A DNA stretch of 64,000 nucleotides. Origin: Lumbricus rubellus. Taxonomy: Eukaryota; Annelida; Clitellata; Crassiclitellata; Lumbricidae. A program made the translations under genes and the position numbers. The stretch covers positions 54,749,069 through 54,813,068 of the forward strand of contig OX243811.1 in the NCBI GenBank assembly GCA_945859605.1. Direction: 5' to 3'. Each line of letters opens with the position of its first letter. Within the stretch, counting starts at the first letter, position 1. Below, piece after piece: positions 24,901-39,900 of the stretch. The notes under the pieces were generated by a model, which did no database searches, was not told the origin of the DNA, and worked only from the letters and a program-made list of their open reading frames with translations.

Positions 24901-27900
24901 TTAATTATTAATTCATCAATTGAAGTCAAATTTTGAATAATCGATTATTATTTTTTAAATCTTTAAGTCATAACACATAACCAAATCTACATACTGGTAC
25001 ATACTGTTACTGGTAGCATGCTAAATAGGCAAGTACCGGTATGCAATGCATTCATGACAGACCCTACAATATACATAATGCAACAAGATGAAATACTGGT
25101 CAAGCAAATGGCTGTTAAAATTGCTTATAAGACAAGTGCAAGGTATCATGTTGTCACATTGAGGTGGTATATGAAGTGGTGCTATAAAATTTGCAAGTGC
25201 AATTAGAAGAACTGGAATAAGTAAAGTCGGTTATGACACCTTGAATTGATTGCAAGTAGGCCTAATCAAGCCAATCACTAAATGGCCTTAATGTTGCTTT
25301 TGATACGTTCTGGCATTTTATAAAAGAAGAAACATTCAATTATAACCAATCAGACATCAATTTAAGCCTCAATGTCTTTATCCAGCATTACAACTGACCT
25401 ACTGAGCTCTGCTGTCCATACAGTTCGGCAAGCGCAGTAACTGTTCATAGCTAGGTTTGCTCTAAGATCATCACGTTTACCACCGCAAAACCTGAATTTC
25501 GCAGTCCCATCCAATTGTGTAGAATCTGCATCAATGGTCATTTTGAGGACTGCACCAGATCCTTCTGGCGGATAGATGTCAATTTCAAAAAATGCCACAT
25601 TTTCAGGATATATGGTACCCTTCGTATCCTTGACGCTTGTCGATGATGACTTCATTGGTAGACTAATTGCTACAGCACTAGTCATTGACTTTGGTGCCGT
25701 ATGCTCCACATGGTTGCGTGATATAACAACCTTGGCACAACCTGACGTAATCTGATCACTTGAACTTGAGCTTGCCCACCAAAACGGATTCTCATGAAAA
25801 GTGACTACCTGCAGAAAAAGTCATCACATAATGTTACAATCATGGCTGTACCGAATTCGTGATAATCACTATTCGGACAAATACGAATCATTGGACCAAC
25901 CATTCGGCCGAATACAAATATGAAAAGTGTACAAAATAAGTCTACTGATAACGTTCAAAATGTAAAATCTGAGCAAAAGTTTCAGTTCAGTAAATTTACT
26001 ACATAAACTAAAAGCAAACAGTTAACAACATGTATTTTTTTAATGCTTCTGCCAGACTCTGTACACTCATTATAGCAGCCGCATATGCAGAAAGAGATGT
26101 CACTATTCATATTCAGTCCAACCACTACTATTCAGCCAAATACTGAATAGGTATTTGGCCCTCTATTCGGCCCCAAAGTGAACACAAAGCGAATGTTTGG
26201 TACAGCCCTAGTTACAATAAATGTTTTCTTTCTCTGCCTGCCACGTAACACTTACCAAAGAAATTGTAGAAATGGCAACAAATCAAAACACTTGGATTAA
26301 CCCTCAATTGACCATCTGGGGTCCTGTGGGACACAATTTCATAGTTAACTACTGTAATAAACTTATAAACAACTGTAATTGTAATTGTAATTGTAATTGA
26401 ACATTTATATAGCGCCGCTCAAGTGTTACAACACTGCGCTCTCTTTTAATGCACACTCATAAATTCTGATACTATTAAGAGCTTGATGTTTTATGAGTAA
26501 TTAACATATAATAATAAATAATAAATATATATAATAATATTTGGTATTTAAAGATGAATATTGGAGGTTATTGGCCAGAGGGGTTTGGCTGAGGATTATT
26601 TTTCCTTGAAGTTACGGGCCACAAGCTATTAGCCTAAAGACCCATTCTTTTCTTGGAGTTCAACGGATTTTGTAAGCTGTCTGCTTGCACGATTGTGCAG
26701 GGTTCTTTGCTATTTTGGTGGAGGTCTATGGCGTGACCGCAACCATTACTCACTCACAGCACTTCAATCTATGGTACTTACAGGAATGCTTGCTGCTGTT
26801 TAACGACACTGCCATTTCAAAGACGATTAGCATTGCCATCCTCCTTTATCTAGGCTTGGGACTGGCACTGGCAGAGTGCAACCAGTGGCAGAGTTTTACA
26901 GAAATGCAATGAATGCCTGTTCTATATACACTTAGTGAACCAGTGGAAAGGGACTGCTTGCCGCCACTTATCATTACTCCACACTATCAATGAACATGAT
27001 GAGGTCTGTCAATTGTGGATATGGGTGGGTTTCCATGGTGATTGGTCTAGTTACTGCTATTGTTTTGCTTACTGATGACAGCCTAGTTCGCAATGACATT
27101 TAACATCATACAGGCTAATGCAATGATTAAATTGCTTTTGAAGTAGTGTCAAATAAAATTTGTAATTACAATTGCAGCACAGACTACCTTAACTTAACAT
27201 AAGTAAGGCAATTGTCAAACCTCAACATCTAATCTCATAGCAAGCAATTTTACGCCAGTTGATCGATTGAATAAATGAATATACAATACAATAACATGAC
27301 GGCAAAATATCAACATTTTTTAAAATAAGAAATTTATGGCAAAGCACCGAAATCTTGAATTCGTTGGCTTCGTGAGCAGGCACTCCAGCAAATAACTCCG
27401 GTGGTAAGGACACAGCAAACTTATCATTGGTGACAGTTGTGTGCTTAGTAGGAGACGGTTCAACACCACTGATTGACGCTGTGAAGCTGTCTGTCTTAAT
27501 GGAAGTCTTCCGCTCTAAATATGTCGACTCGGACAATTTCTTGCTAGCAGATTCCAGGACATCCATAACAGTATCCACAACATCTTTCGACTGCAAAGAT
27601 ATCGAACAGCAACTGGTGCTCAATCATCTGACATTCTGCTGGAATCTTTGCAATGCATTTGAAGAGTAATAAATCTAGGCTTAACTACGAATTAATATTT
27701 AAAAATGAACAATTTAATACAAACTTTATGCCAAGCTGTTTTAATAAGTCTCCCAGGCTTCCACAAAAGTGTTCACTAAATTGTCCAACTTTAAAAGTTC
27801 TCCAATAAAATAACCTAAAAAACATATACTGACTGTATGTTATTCCGCATAAATTTAGAATACAGCTTAGAGCAGATCACTATTATCTTTCTTTATCTCG

Positions 27901-30900
27901 CTTTAAGTCTTATTCTCTGACATTCTGCAACCGCTCCTCAGTCCTCAGTCTATGCTCCACCAGATCTCTTAACTGACTCCTCAAAAGACCTCCATCAGTT
28001 TGCTCCTCCTACATATCTTGCCTTTTAAATGTCACCTCTCCTCTGCATGAACTCACCTCACCTACTCTCCAATGATGACTGAGAACCAAACTCTTCAAGC
28101 TAACCTATACTGATATCACTGTTGCACCTACACACAACCACCACCATCACCAATTAATTATCTCCATAGAGCCATTCTGTCGGCTTGACTTCCCGGATTC
28201 TGACCAAGCATCACAACGAACAGAGTAGCCTGGCTATTATGGACCTGATTTTATAGCACCAGTGAAAGGTGGTGAGGAGATGGCGAAAAATTGGTCTCAC
28301 AGACGTGCTTTAAGTTAGTGCTGAGAAATTTCCAAAGGTGTACATTACATTACATAGAGTAGGAACAGAATTCTTAACAGAACACTGCCTTGTGGAACAC
28401 TCAATGTGACATGCGCAGAAGGCAGCTTCTGGCCATTGTTATCAAATTATAATTATGAGCTCTGTCTGTTTACTACTACCAACTTCAATAACTAAGATCA
28501 TAAAAAGTATTGCTTACTTTTGCACTTCCTTGAGCTGTATTTCGAGAGGAGCTTATAAGGCTAGAGCCAACTTCAAACAGCTGCCTAGAAACGTGACATA
28601 TCCATGTTGACACAAAATTACACCAATGCTCAAGAGGTCTTTTAGCATATTAGCAAATATATTCTTTATGGAACCAGCCACATTCCGAATTCCCATGCAC
28701 AGACATTGTATATAATAAGCAATCAATAGTCAATATGAAAAAAGCATTCTAACCATGAAAGTATTTTTCATGTTATAAATGGTGAGTTAATGGCAAAACA
28801 CAATCAAGAGATCAGCGTAGAAGGTAATAGGCCAATGGTTCTTCTGAAGGTAGAAACCTATGAAGGATATGAAGGACATGGCCCAGGTTTCCCAGAACCC
28901 CCGAAAACTGTCATTGAGAAGGTATCACTGACGGATCAATCTGTTCATCTCAGACTGGTTGCCCTCACTACATAGAAGTTCAGGGCCAGATCTATAGACA
29001 ACATAGAGTCAATATGCTCACAGCATACATGAATCATGGTGCATACTATCAGGCAACACATTGGGGATGGGGTAGGGCAATGGTGCTGACCTTTGCTAGG
29101 CAATCGAACAAGAAGAGCCATTGATCACTTGACTCAAATGGCAGGGTAATAGTTACCAACAGCCAAGATCTTCAAATTTTGCCAATTATTTTGCGTAACC
29201 GGTTGCTATGTTTTCCATGCGCATGAGTAAGCTGGAAGGGTTTGTCTCCTTTGCTTCTGTTGACCAATTGAATTGGTGTATAGTTTATTTGTATATGTTA
29301 TGTTTTTAAGATCATTTAAGTGCTCAATAAGATGTTTGGCTATGGTAGATACAAAGTACCAGTACATAAATACATTGGTGATAAGTAATTTAAGAAGTCA
29401 TTGCTCATAATGGACCATCCATACATGACGTCATGCATCTATGGGGAAGGGCCACACATTTGTGACTATATGTGACATGCCTTTACTAGACATCATATGA
29501 ATTATGTGTTGGTGCATGACGAGAGGGGTCAAAATCGTTGTAAATTGCAATATTACATTATTTATGGACAGTCCCTAAAACAGAGTGGCTAAAGAATTAC
29601 TATGAAGGCATAAAACAGTGACGTGATATAACTCACTTGTAGGAGTCCTCATAGTAGCTACTTCTCACTTCAGGCTGTAAGCTTTGTCCACCAGCACCAA
29701 TGTTAGTAGAAAGTTTCCTTAAGTCAATTGCACCTGCAATGCCTGCTGGATCGATTTCGTCCTGATTACTAGTTGCCTTTCTCAACGCAGTGACGCTCTG
29801 CCTTAGAATCGTTGAATCCGGTGTCGCATTGCCACCAGCCACACCAGACAAACTTGAAATTGCATTGACCAGGGTTAGCCGAAACTGCAAAAAATCAGAG
29901 CGCTGCTATTGCTATGCAGAAATAAAAGTGGTCCTCATCATCCTGACCACTTACAACGTGCACTGAAATAGTCTAATCGAACAACTCAAATGGATAAATT
30001 AATCCAAATTTGAATGAACAACCTGTAGGGATTTCATTAGACAATAGGGTCGGTGAAACAATTAAAGATAACAATTAACAATTGGTGAGGTGCACAAAAG
30101 TGACATAATGTGCACAGTAGAACAAACCAGATCTGGTAATTTGGTTTTGTTTCATGAGATGTCCAAAGGCAACCAAACGCATAAAAGCCTTAATCTTGCA
30201 TGGACGTATTACTCTCCCAAGGCAATGTTTTCCCTATTGCAATGTTATTAAAGAGATATCTTTTGTTCCATCTACAAGATTAATTCACAATATAACCACT
30301 TTGCTTATTACAACCCACTTCTACCCTAACACGTCAACACCTTAACTTTAGGTCATCACTACAATTCGCAAATCAATCCAAAGCCATAGTTGTTCTGCAT
30401 CTTTGGAACAAACTCTTACTGGACAGAATGATAAATCCAACCTTATCTCATCTCTTGCCATTTCACCACAGCACAACTGTGCAAACTGTCATTAGAAAAC
30501 ACTTTTTGTTTAGATCTGATAGAGAGTTGCAAGTACAGCACTCTTGCGAGATACTCAAAATGTTTTATATTACTAAGCATCTTGATACATACATAAATGC
30601 AGTCTTGTAATATAATTTAAAAATTAAATACACATGCAGGATACAATATTTCAATGATCACCTGCTTCTTGTCGCCCACTGAATCCGTCAAAATGTTTTT
30701 TGTTGTAAGATCATTTGTAGTAAAAGCGATCAAATCAAGCAGAGAAGTCGATCCTGCAATGTCGCCCTGAGCCTTCAGTCGACTGGCATTGCGAGTCATT
30801 TCTTGTAAGTCTGCTAGTGTAAATTTATATCCAGAAACCTGATTATGAATAACATGTGAAAAATTAATAACAAGCCCCTTATGTATTCTTGTACCAAACC

Positions 30901-33900
30901 CAACCATTTGTGCTTGGTGGAATGTAATTATTGCATTGTATTGTATTAATGAATTTCTAAAGCGCCTCTCCCATTACAGCCTAATCAGATGCATATTGCA
31001 TACCCAGCATGAAGAGCCTACGAGAAAAGAAAAGTCTTAAGGCTAAGTGCTGAGGCAGCAACACCCTCTTGGAAAGAGTCAAAGAGTGGAGGTAATTTAA
31101 AGGTGCAACAGGCCAGCTTACATGCATGCATGGTGTTGCGGGCAGTAGCAGAGTTTGATGTACAAGAGATCATTTCCATCTAAACAATGGTAATGACCAC
31201 CTGAAGAAACCATAGGACGTCAATGGATAAGATCAGAGATAGCGTAGAGTGACTGGAGCCTGTCTCAAAACCACACTAGAAGTGAGGAACAGAACCTTAA
31301 GCGAATACAGGCAATGAGTGGAAGCCAGCGTAATTGGTCAATATCAGCTCAAAGCATGTAACAAGTGATAATCAAATCATATAGGTCAACGAATTCAAAA
31401 GGTGGTGGGGTTTCAAAGATAGGGTCATTCAAAGATATCCAAATACAAATCAACAAAATAAGTCTAGGGTGTGTTAAATGTGGACACAGGTTTAACAAAC
31501 TACCAGAATCATCAATAAAATTCAGTCAGTGACGAGCTTAGATAGGAAGCATGAGACAATGGCAAGAAAGCTAAACAAAAGTAAACATAGTTGCTCACAC
31601 CCAGCAAATGAATTAAACTTTTTGTTTCTAAACGTGGTATAATCAGCCACTTACAATAGCTTTTAATTCAACCGTTGTTTTTACTGCAAAACTGTCGGAA
31701 ATGGTAGCTGATATGCAGATCCTGTAAGAGTTAGCAGCATCACCACTTGGTAGTCTTAACTTCTGAACACCAGACTGTAAACCATTATATAAGATAGATG
31801 ACTCTGAAAATGAAAGCATACATGTGTAAAACATAGTGCATTAGTAAAATGCAGTTGATGAGCCTAATAATAAACTCTGTTAACCGTTATCAGTTACAAG
31901 TGAGAGATAATTGTCTGTGCATATCTAACACTTGTCAACAACGTTAAATTTAAAAGTTATTGTTGTGCATATTTGCTGGTTGATCATGGTTTGTCTTCAG
32001 AGTAAAAAACTAGAAAAACTAAAGCGTAGTTTGCTGCAGTTTGCATAAGTGCTATATAAGTTTCATTGTCTTCAACACGTAACTTAGCTCAGTCTAAATT
32101 CTAAATTCCAAAGTTCACATAAAATCCAACATCAAAGTTGTGCAAAATTACTAACCTCCGCCTCCCGTACATCCATGCAATGTAAACGTGTAAGTTAGCG
32201 GTACGCTGCCAACCGCACCAATACATGAAATCGCGAAATCAGTCACCATGGCAAAGCCAACGTTGGGTGCAACTAAACAGCGCTCCACTATAGGACTCCC
32301 AGTAGTTTCAAAAGTGTAGTTAGAGGCTCTTTTTACCTGGTTGTCATATGTAACTAAACACAAAACATTTTCAGCATCAAGTACATGCAGTTCCTTCTGT
32401 CCATGACATAAAATACTTAGAGAAAATAAACAGCAAAACCTTGTCAGATGAAAGACATTACATAATCAATTTCAAGAGAGCCACAACTCTTTGAGTCACA
32501 TAACTGGTTAGACACAAATATACAAGTGGAAGCATGTAATCATTGTAATGGGGTGTGGGAAAGTTCAAATTTTTGGTGCAGCATTTTAAACACTCATAAC
32601 TTTTACAAACTCACGAATATTTCTAATCGGTTTTAGGATATCGTGTAAATATGGCCACTCTTGCTGTGTTTAAAATTTCAGACAAATCTTAAAGGTTTTG
32701 ACCGAGTTATGACACTTTTTGTGTGTTCTACTTTTTATCCGGACACAGTGTAGAAGTGTCATATAACAAGTGACAAGTCTTTGGTGTGATTTTCACCACT
32801 GCACATCGAAACTGAGAGTCATCACACACCTACAAGAAGTAAGAAAGTACCACTTACCGACTAAATTGATTGTATATAAATCATGGGCAGCAGATTTAAA
32901 TACATTAGGTTTGATGGAGAGCACAGCGCTGTTCAATCCACCATTTGTATCCTGAAGAGTGAGAATTCGGACTGGACCTTTGCTACTCGCTGCTATACTC
33001 CACTGATAACTCTGATCCAAACACCTCAAGCAAGTGGCTCTGAGTACAAGAGGAAACGATGGATTCATTATGTAATCACAGTTCACCTCACAGTCTATGT
33101 TAATACTATTTGTTTCTCTTGCATCGATCAGTGTGATAGTCTGCGAGACGCTCTGACTCAGAAAGAAGGGCTTGCTGATAGTGACACTAAACGTATAGTC
33201 TGCTGGTTGAACGTGGGAATTAAGGAAGGCGGAAGAGGCAAACTCAATGACTTTGCTCGTTTTGCTCAGTAGCATGTGCTCATTAGCGATGCAGTCGCTT
33301 GCTGTTGCACCTACAATGAAAACAATTCATTTTACAGCTCAACCATAGATGTAAAAAACGATGAAAATAGAATAAAAACCGGTAAAAAACGACGTTTTTT
33401 TCAAAATAATAAAAAATGACAAAAAACGATAAAAAACCGAAAATAATTTGCCTTTGTTACATGTGAAACTTCATTTTAAGCTCAAAAACCTTCCTTATGA
33501 AAGTTTATCTTAATCTGCAAATATGTATTTCTTAAATGCTGACTTAAACAATTACATAATGACACTATTGTTAGCTGAATCTTTGAGAGGACGGTGAAAA
33601 CTTATGGAATATCAGACAAAAATTAAATTAAGGAAAATAATTATAGACAGCAAATAAATAATTATAGTTACATAAGAAAATCAAAACGATAAAAATCGAT
33701 GGAAAAAATAAAAAACGGAAAAAACGACGTTTTTTGAGAGAGAATAAAAAACGGAAAAAACGTTTTTTACAACTATGAGCTCAACCATGGATTCAAACAT
33801 AATTTATAGCATTATAAATAGCCATGAGAGTTACATTCAGCACATGCTGTGCTCACAGGTATAAAATGGTAACAGATTGTCCCAATAAAGTGACTTCAAT

Positions 33901-36900
33901 TCCGACATGGGCATGAGCATTATCTATGTATGTATGATCAGCTGATCAGCATTAAATGGTTTCAAAAGGTCTTATAAGAATGTTCATGCATACATAATAT
34001 AACAATCTTGAGCTATAAAAAATCCAACCATGGAGCACGGCATGCATTATGCGTAGACATCTTACATTTACCATGATGTCTATGATGGCATGTATTCAAA
34101 TTGGCAGCCTTGATAAAAGATCTAGCACGATAGAAACAACTGAAAATGAGAAGAGTTGAGGCAACATGGAAGGGATTTATTGCAAGGAACCTATATTTTA
34201 TTCTTGAGCAGAATTAAGCCACAGCCATATATATTCAAGTACTTACCAGTTTCTTGTATATGCAGCCCAAATACTTTAGCTTACATTCGTACTGAGGCAA
34301 TCATGGTGTATGGTGCATTTTCACAGTGATCAGTGCAAAAATTTTGGTTTAAAACACTGTAACGGTGACAGAGTACTAAAAGTGACTGGGAAGCCAATGC
34401 AGCTTGCCAACGGACTACATGCTTTGGCCTGCCTGGAATTGGTTTTGAGGAATCATATGTCACCTCGTTTTAACATGTGTTTTTTTCATTTCTTATTGGA
34501 TGAGAAAATTACACAGTCAAGGGAAGGGCACAATTGGACAGATAATTCCAGGAAGTTAGAACAAAGATCTTTTTATGCCTTACACGAAGAAAGTCATAAT
34601 CGTAGTTGTTTTAAAAGCGCATGTAGGCACTCAAGATGAAAACTCTTACTGTTTTCAGTTATTTTTAATCATGCTAGTGTTACAGGAATGTTAGGAATTT
34701 CGCCGCAAATCTACGATTGCTACAAACAGGAAATGCTGCACCTCTATTAGCTTCAGCCAGCGATGCATGTGCAACTTCAACAAGGAATAGCGACCACCCA
34801 TTTTGTGCTAAGTTGTTAAATTCAACCAGCCTCGTGGGACTTGTAGGCTACTTCGATGTGGGCCCACCGCACCTTCTCATGCATTGGACCTTCATGCTCC
34901 ATTAGCAACTCATGAAACATTCTCAAAATCACTTCAGTCGCACTTGTTCAGAACTGTCGGGTAGCTATACGTTAAGCACCTTCGTGAGGTTATTGTAAGG
35001 CACTATAAATTTACAAATGATCATATAAATTATACATACATACATAATGTTCATGTCTTTGTCGCAAATACCAGTACTTTTGTAACTGTAATTTTCTGCA
35101 ATCTGTCATCACTTAATTTGATTTAGTCTCTTTCTTTTCAGCTATCTTGATTAATTTTTCTTGGGAATTCTTTTACTTGGGTGACCCTTCCCAGCGGGAT
35201 TGTCGTGGTTATATTAAATGATTATCAAATTAAACACTTGCTATGCATGTATAATTATTAATTATAGGTAGAAGTTAAGCTAGGCAATTTAATTGGTGAG
35301 TTTAGGTAATATGTGTGGCAACATATAAAATATTAATACATAAAACCAATGACTGCAGCTAAGCGTAATAACGAGTGGTCAAGGTTACCATGACAACAAA
35401 GGATGCTAAGCCTATTCGTGATTGGTGCAAACTGGAAACGAATTGAGTGACGAGTTAAAAATGACGTCAGCGAAGTGGACGTTGAGTTTTTGACTCTCTA
35501 CAGGTATATCTGGAAATGGTGGTTGTTTCGCTGCGGTGATCAATCCAAAGCTGTGATTTTCAGAGTAGAGACGAAGGTAATTGAACTGTTCGGACGATCA
35601 ACCGATAGTTCAAAGTATTGTGCATTAAGTGCAACGCAATTTAAATGAGAAATTTGCGTTAGTGCATAATAATCATCGTGTGAAGTGTGAGACACTTGCG
35701 AAGAAGACGAACTCTTAGGCAACAGTCTGAAGAGTCGTGTAATTTGAATCGGCTAGTGAACAGCTGATTCGGCGTGTGAAGTACGAGGGACGTTTGGTCA
35801 ACTGGAGAAGAGCTGTGAGGTGAATGCGACGACTCATCTTGTGTGCAACTGATTCACGGCAAGATACGAGTAAGGCGATTGGTGTGGTTGCTTCCATGAC
35901 TGCATTTCAACCGTCTGATCAACATTCTTGACTGCGACGATCGGACGACGGAGAGAGCCGAAGACATTCGAGTTTCATACAACTCGACAGATAAGAGCAA
36001 ATATAATATTTCCTAAGTAACTCGCCACACTAGGTAAATAGGATTGTTATTTGTTTGTGCAATTGAATGATATTGAATAACTTTATTCTATTATATATTT
36101 CATAAGAAGCTGGGAGTTCGTTGAATTTGGAAGAATTTCTTGAGTAAGTTAAACCCAACCGATTAACCACTAGGATAATAAAGTGCCCTTTTACACGGGA
36201 TACGACAGGGATGTCCATCCCTTTTGGGCCCCCCCTTTGTAGCCAATGCATGCATGTTTTGTACTTTTATTGTTTTCTTGTTTTCTGGTTGCAATAAAGT
36301 GAATTGTATTGCATTGTAATCATAAATGCCGAAATTCTAAAGTCACAATGTAGGGAACCAGTTTATTCATGAGTGCAGTGTCATATCAGAGCATTGTCTT
36401 GAGATATAAAATGAAACGCCAAGCCTGGTTGTTTAAAGACCGTGGAGAGAAGATCAAGGAGCTGCTAAGGTGAATTTGCCTTAAAATATGAGAGGGATTA
36501 GACGGCAGACGAGCAGATGGATCAAAGCAATTATTTTGACAATTAGACTTAAATTTTAAGTGGAAAGCCTGATGGATTAAAGACAGAGATGACTGAGACA
36601 GATCATGTTGAGGTGGGGTGTGTGTGTGGGAGGGGGGGGTGATACACTGGCAGAGGAACAGAGAATGTGCAGAATTTGGGAGGTAGACAGTTCGAGAATC
36701 AAGGAGGCAAGGAATATGGAGCTGTTAGAGAATTTGGGGTGAGTGGGGTTAGAAGAATGTTGAGAGAATTGAAAAGGGTTTTGTATGAAAATGTAATGGT
36801 AGAGCAGAGTTTTTGAATAGAGAAGAGTTGTCACTTGCTTCAATTACTTTATTTACAAAGATTATATAAATTAAGTGAATTACAGTACATCATAAACAAA

Positions 36901-39900
36901 CAAAACAGCACAAAGTAGAATTATCCCATACAGGAGTAATTTGACTTACCAGTGGTATCAGCACAGCCCGTTCTACCCAGCAGGTCAAGATGGATTGATC
37001 CCACAAGAGGTGCAGCAGTGCCTGGCTGAATCATCAGCCAGCAGAATGGGGACCCAGGAATATATCTCATATCAATTCCAACACAGAGAACTTCTAAAAT
37101 ACAGTGTCTCAGACATTCAACTGAATTTTGATCATTGGTTAGAATTCCACCAGGAACATGCATGCCATACTTGGGTTGTGACCATGTACCTTCACAATCA
37201 GTAGAAGAAGCTGCAACAAATCAATTTAAAATATTACTAAAATGTCGTGAATGGCCCTTAGCTGAACTGTCTGCATGTATATAAGGGCAGAGGCGCATAC
37301 AGAAATTTCCGAAGGGGGGCCAACAATTTTTTTCTCAGGTAGGCAAAAATCTTGAAATATATACATTTTCCCTGCCAAAAAGATCTGATGACTTTTTTAG
37401 TTATTACATCAGGATTTTGGGAAAATATACCATTGAAACCTAATGTATGGGCCTTGGTTGAAACCACGTTCTATGGACATCTGGATCCGCCCCTGTATAT
37501 TAAAGGGTAAATTAAAAATACATCCTTTATAGGCTTTTGGTGTCTGGTCAAGTATCAAGGCCTTAATATATGTAGTGCACAATGCATATATTATATATAT
37601 TATATAATATATAAAAAAATAATAAGGCTAGCAATCAGGACCTCCAGAGAAATGAAGGAAATGGGGCTTTTGACCTTGAAACCCCTGCAATCGCTTGTGA
37701 CTCCACAGCCATCATGAATGGATTGCTAAGTGTATATGTATGTACTATGTACATTATATATACACTTATATTATAAGTGTATATATAATGTACATAGTAC
37801 ATGCTGATTGCTAGCCTTATTATTTTTTTATGCCTCAAGGTACACATGACCACTCAAGAATTAAAATGTAATTTATTATAATTATTATTATTATAATTAT
37901 TATTATTATTATCATTATCATTGTCACTATTATTATTTTTCTGTATCCGAGATAGTCCTAATCCCACAGACGGCTAAAACTGAGTACAGACTACGGAGAC
38001 AATAAGATGGAGGTCCATCGGCTATTCACTCGAAAAGTTCTGGCTGGGCAAAATAACGACGGAAGGTCACGGTATTAAAGCATTGGATGACGATCGCTCA
38101 GTGCTGAAAGAGATAACAAGTTTCTTTCAAGTCTTCGGTGATTATGGTAAGTCATCTTCCTAATTCTTTTATGAATTCCAGTCCGTTGTTACTGTTGAAG
38201 GCCAAGGTCTTAAAGGCCAGCGACAAAAGCATATGGGATTCAACTGTATTTGGCATTCTGCCTGGTTGCAGCCAGTTCCACCACCACTTCTGCTACGGCA
38301 GACGTTGAATTTAGGTACAAAAGAGACGTGGTGTCCGCCACTGTGACACCCCACACAAGACTAAATATTCCACAACATGGAATCAGTGTCAACCTATTGG
38401 TGCACTTTTTCTGTTGTTGACAATCCGAGTGGCTATTTTATGTTGGGGATGCTCACACGTGTGAGATGGTGGCTGATCAGGTCATTCAAGATGGTGTGTC
38501 TGGCGATCCTACCCGAACCAAGGTCGCAGGACAGTCTCACTCCTCAATCCTAATTTCAAATTTGTTGGTGACAACAGATCATCTCAAGCTATCTGACCTT
38601 CTTTTAATCCCAACCTGGACTTCTGCTAACAACCTTACATCAAATAGCACCAAATCTAAAGTAAAAGCACTTCAGATAATTTTTATATCTAGCTTGGTAC
38701 TCTTCAGCAGCCGGATAAAGTGGACTTGAAATTCTACTCTGCTGATTGCTGAATTCCCTACCTTTGTTTTCTCCAACTTGGTCCACAACTTGGATGTCAT
38801 CCTGGACCAAGAACTGTCTTTATGAAGCACATGACAGCATAGACTTGCCTCTATTGTTATTATTATTATTCGCAACAGCTGCAGGTTGTCACCAGCTCTC
38901 CTTTATCCAAATGCTCTGCCATTTGGACCACACAGGAAGATGGTCCATGTAAAAGGCCTCAATACAATCATCAGCAAATAGACGAGACCTCAAGCAGTCT
39001 AAAAATACCCCAATGTTCGAGGTATACAGAACAAGCGCCAGCAAAGGAACAAGAATACAGTCTTGAGGGAGACTGTAAGGGACAGTGATCCAAGGAGTGC
39101 AATTAGAGCCAAAAACCACGGAAATGGATCTATCGAAAAGAAAAGAATGGAATAGGGCGGTCCTGTCCATGATGTCAAAGGATATAGACAACCAGCTGAG
39201 GTCAAAGGCTGAGCTAACGTCTTACAGCTTGAGTTAAGGGCGAAAAAGTCTCTGCAGCAAATTTCCAATGACAAATCATAATTATCCATATCTAAGAACA
39301 TGAAAACCTGAAAAACAAATGCTTACCGGCAGAGATTTTGATGAAGTGGAAACATTCGTCCCTGGCGCGCAAGTAGTAATAAGTCGCACTGCTTAGCCCA
39401 GTCGATGGACTGTTCTCAATCTGCACAAAGCAATATGTACGGGCAACTGCCGAGGGGTCTATGTAAATCCCCTTACAGTAACTGTCATAAACACAGAAGT
39501 TCTGGCAATCAGCTAAAGTTGTATAAGGAGTAGGAAGTCCCTTAGTATCGCGTTCATCTGTGGGACCTAACCAGCCTCCCTGGCAAGGATTATCAACTGC
39601 AACACAAGATCATTTGGCATGTAATGCTATATAATTATGCTGAATGAAATTGCAAAGAAGTCTCTGGAATCCTAGATTCCTACTGGAGAAGAGTAGTTGG
39701 ATGGCTTTATTAAACCCCTGTGGACCGACCCTGGACCAGATACACTGAAGCAGATGTGTCCTGCTCACTTAGACTCTCTACCGATTACAATAATAAAGTA
39801 ACAAGTGCATTAGAATTCATGAAAAGCGAATATTTTCACATATTGGTCTAACGATGAAAATGGCCAAGCAAGATTTGCACTTCAAGAAAGAAACCCACAA

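Noticed and set aside
28790..28975. A 61-codon plus-strand ORF between GAIN/REJ exons
   Set aside because: No domain; the minus strand here is intron and frame continuity is satisfied by the 67-bp exon at 28518.
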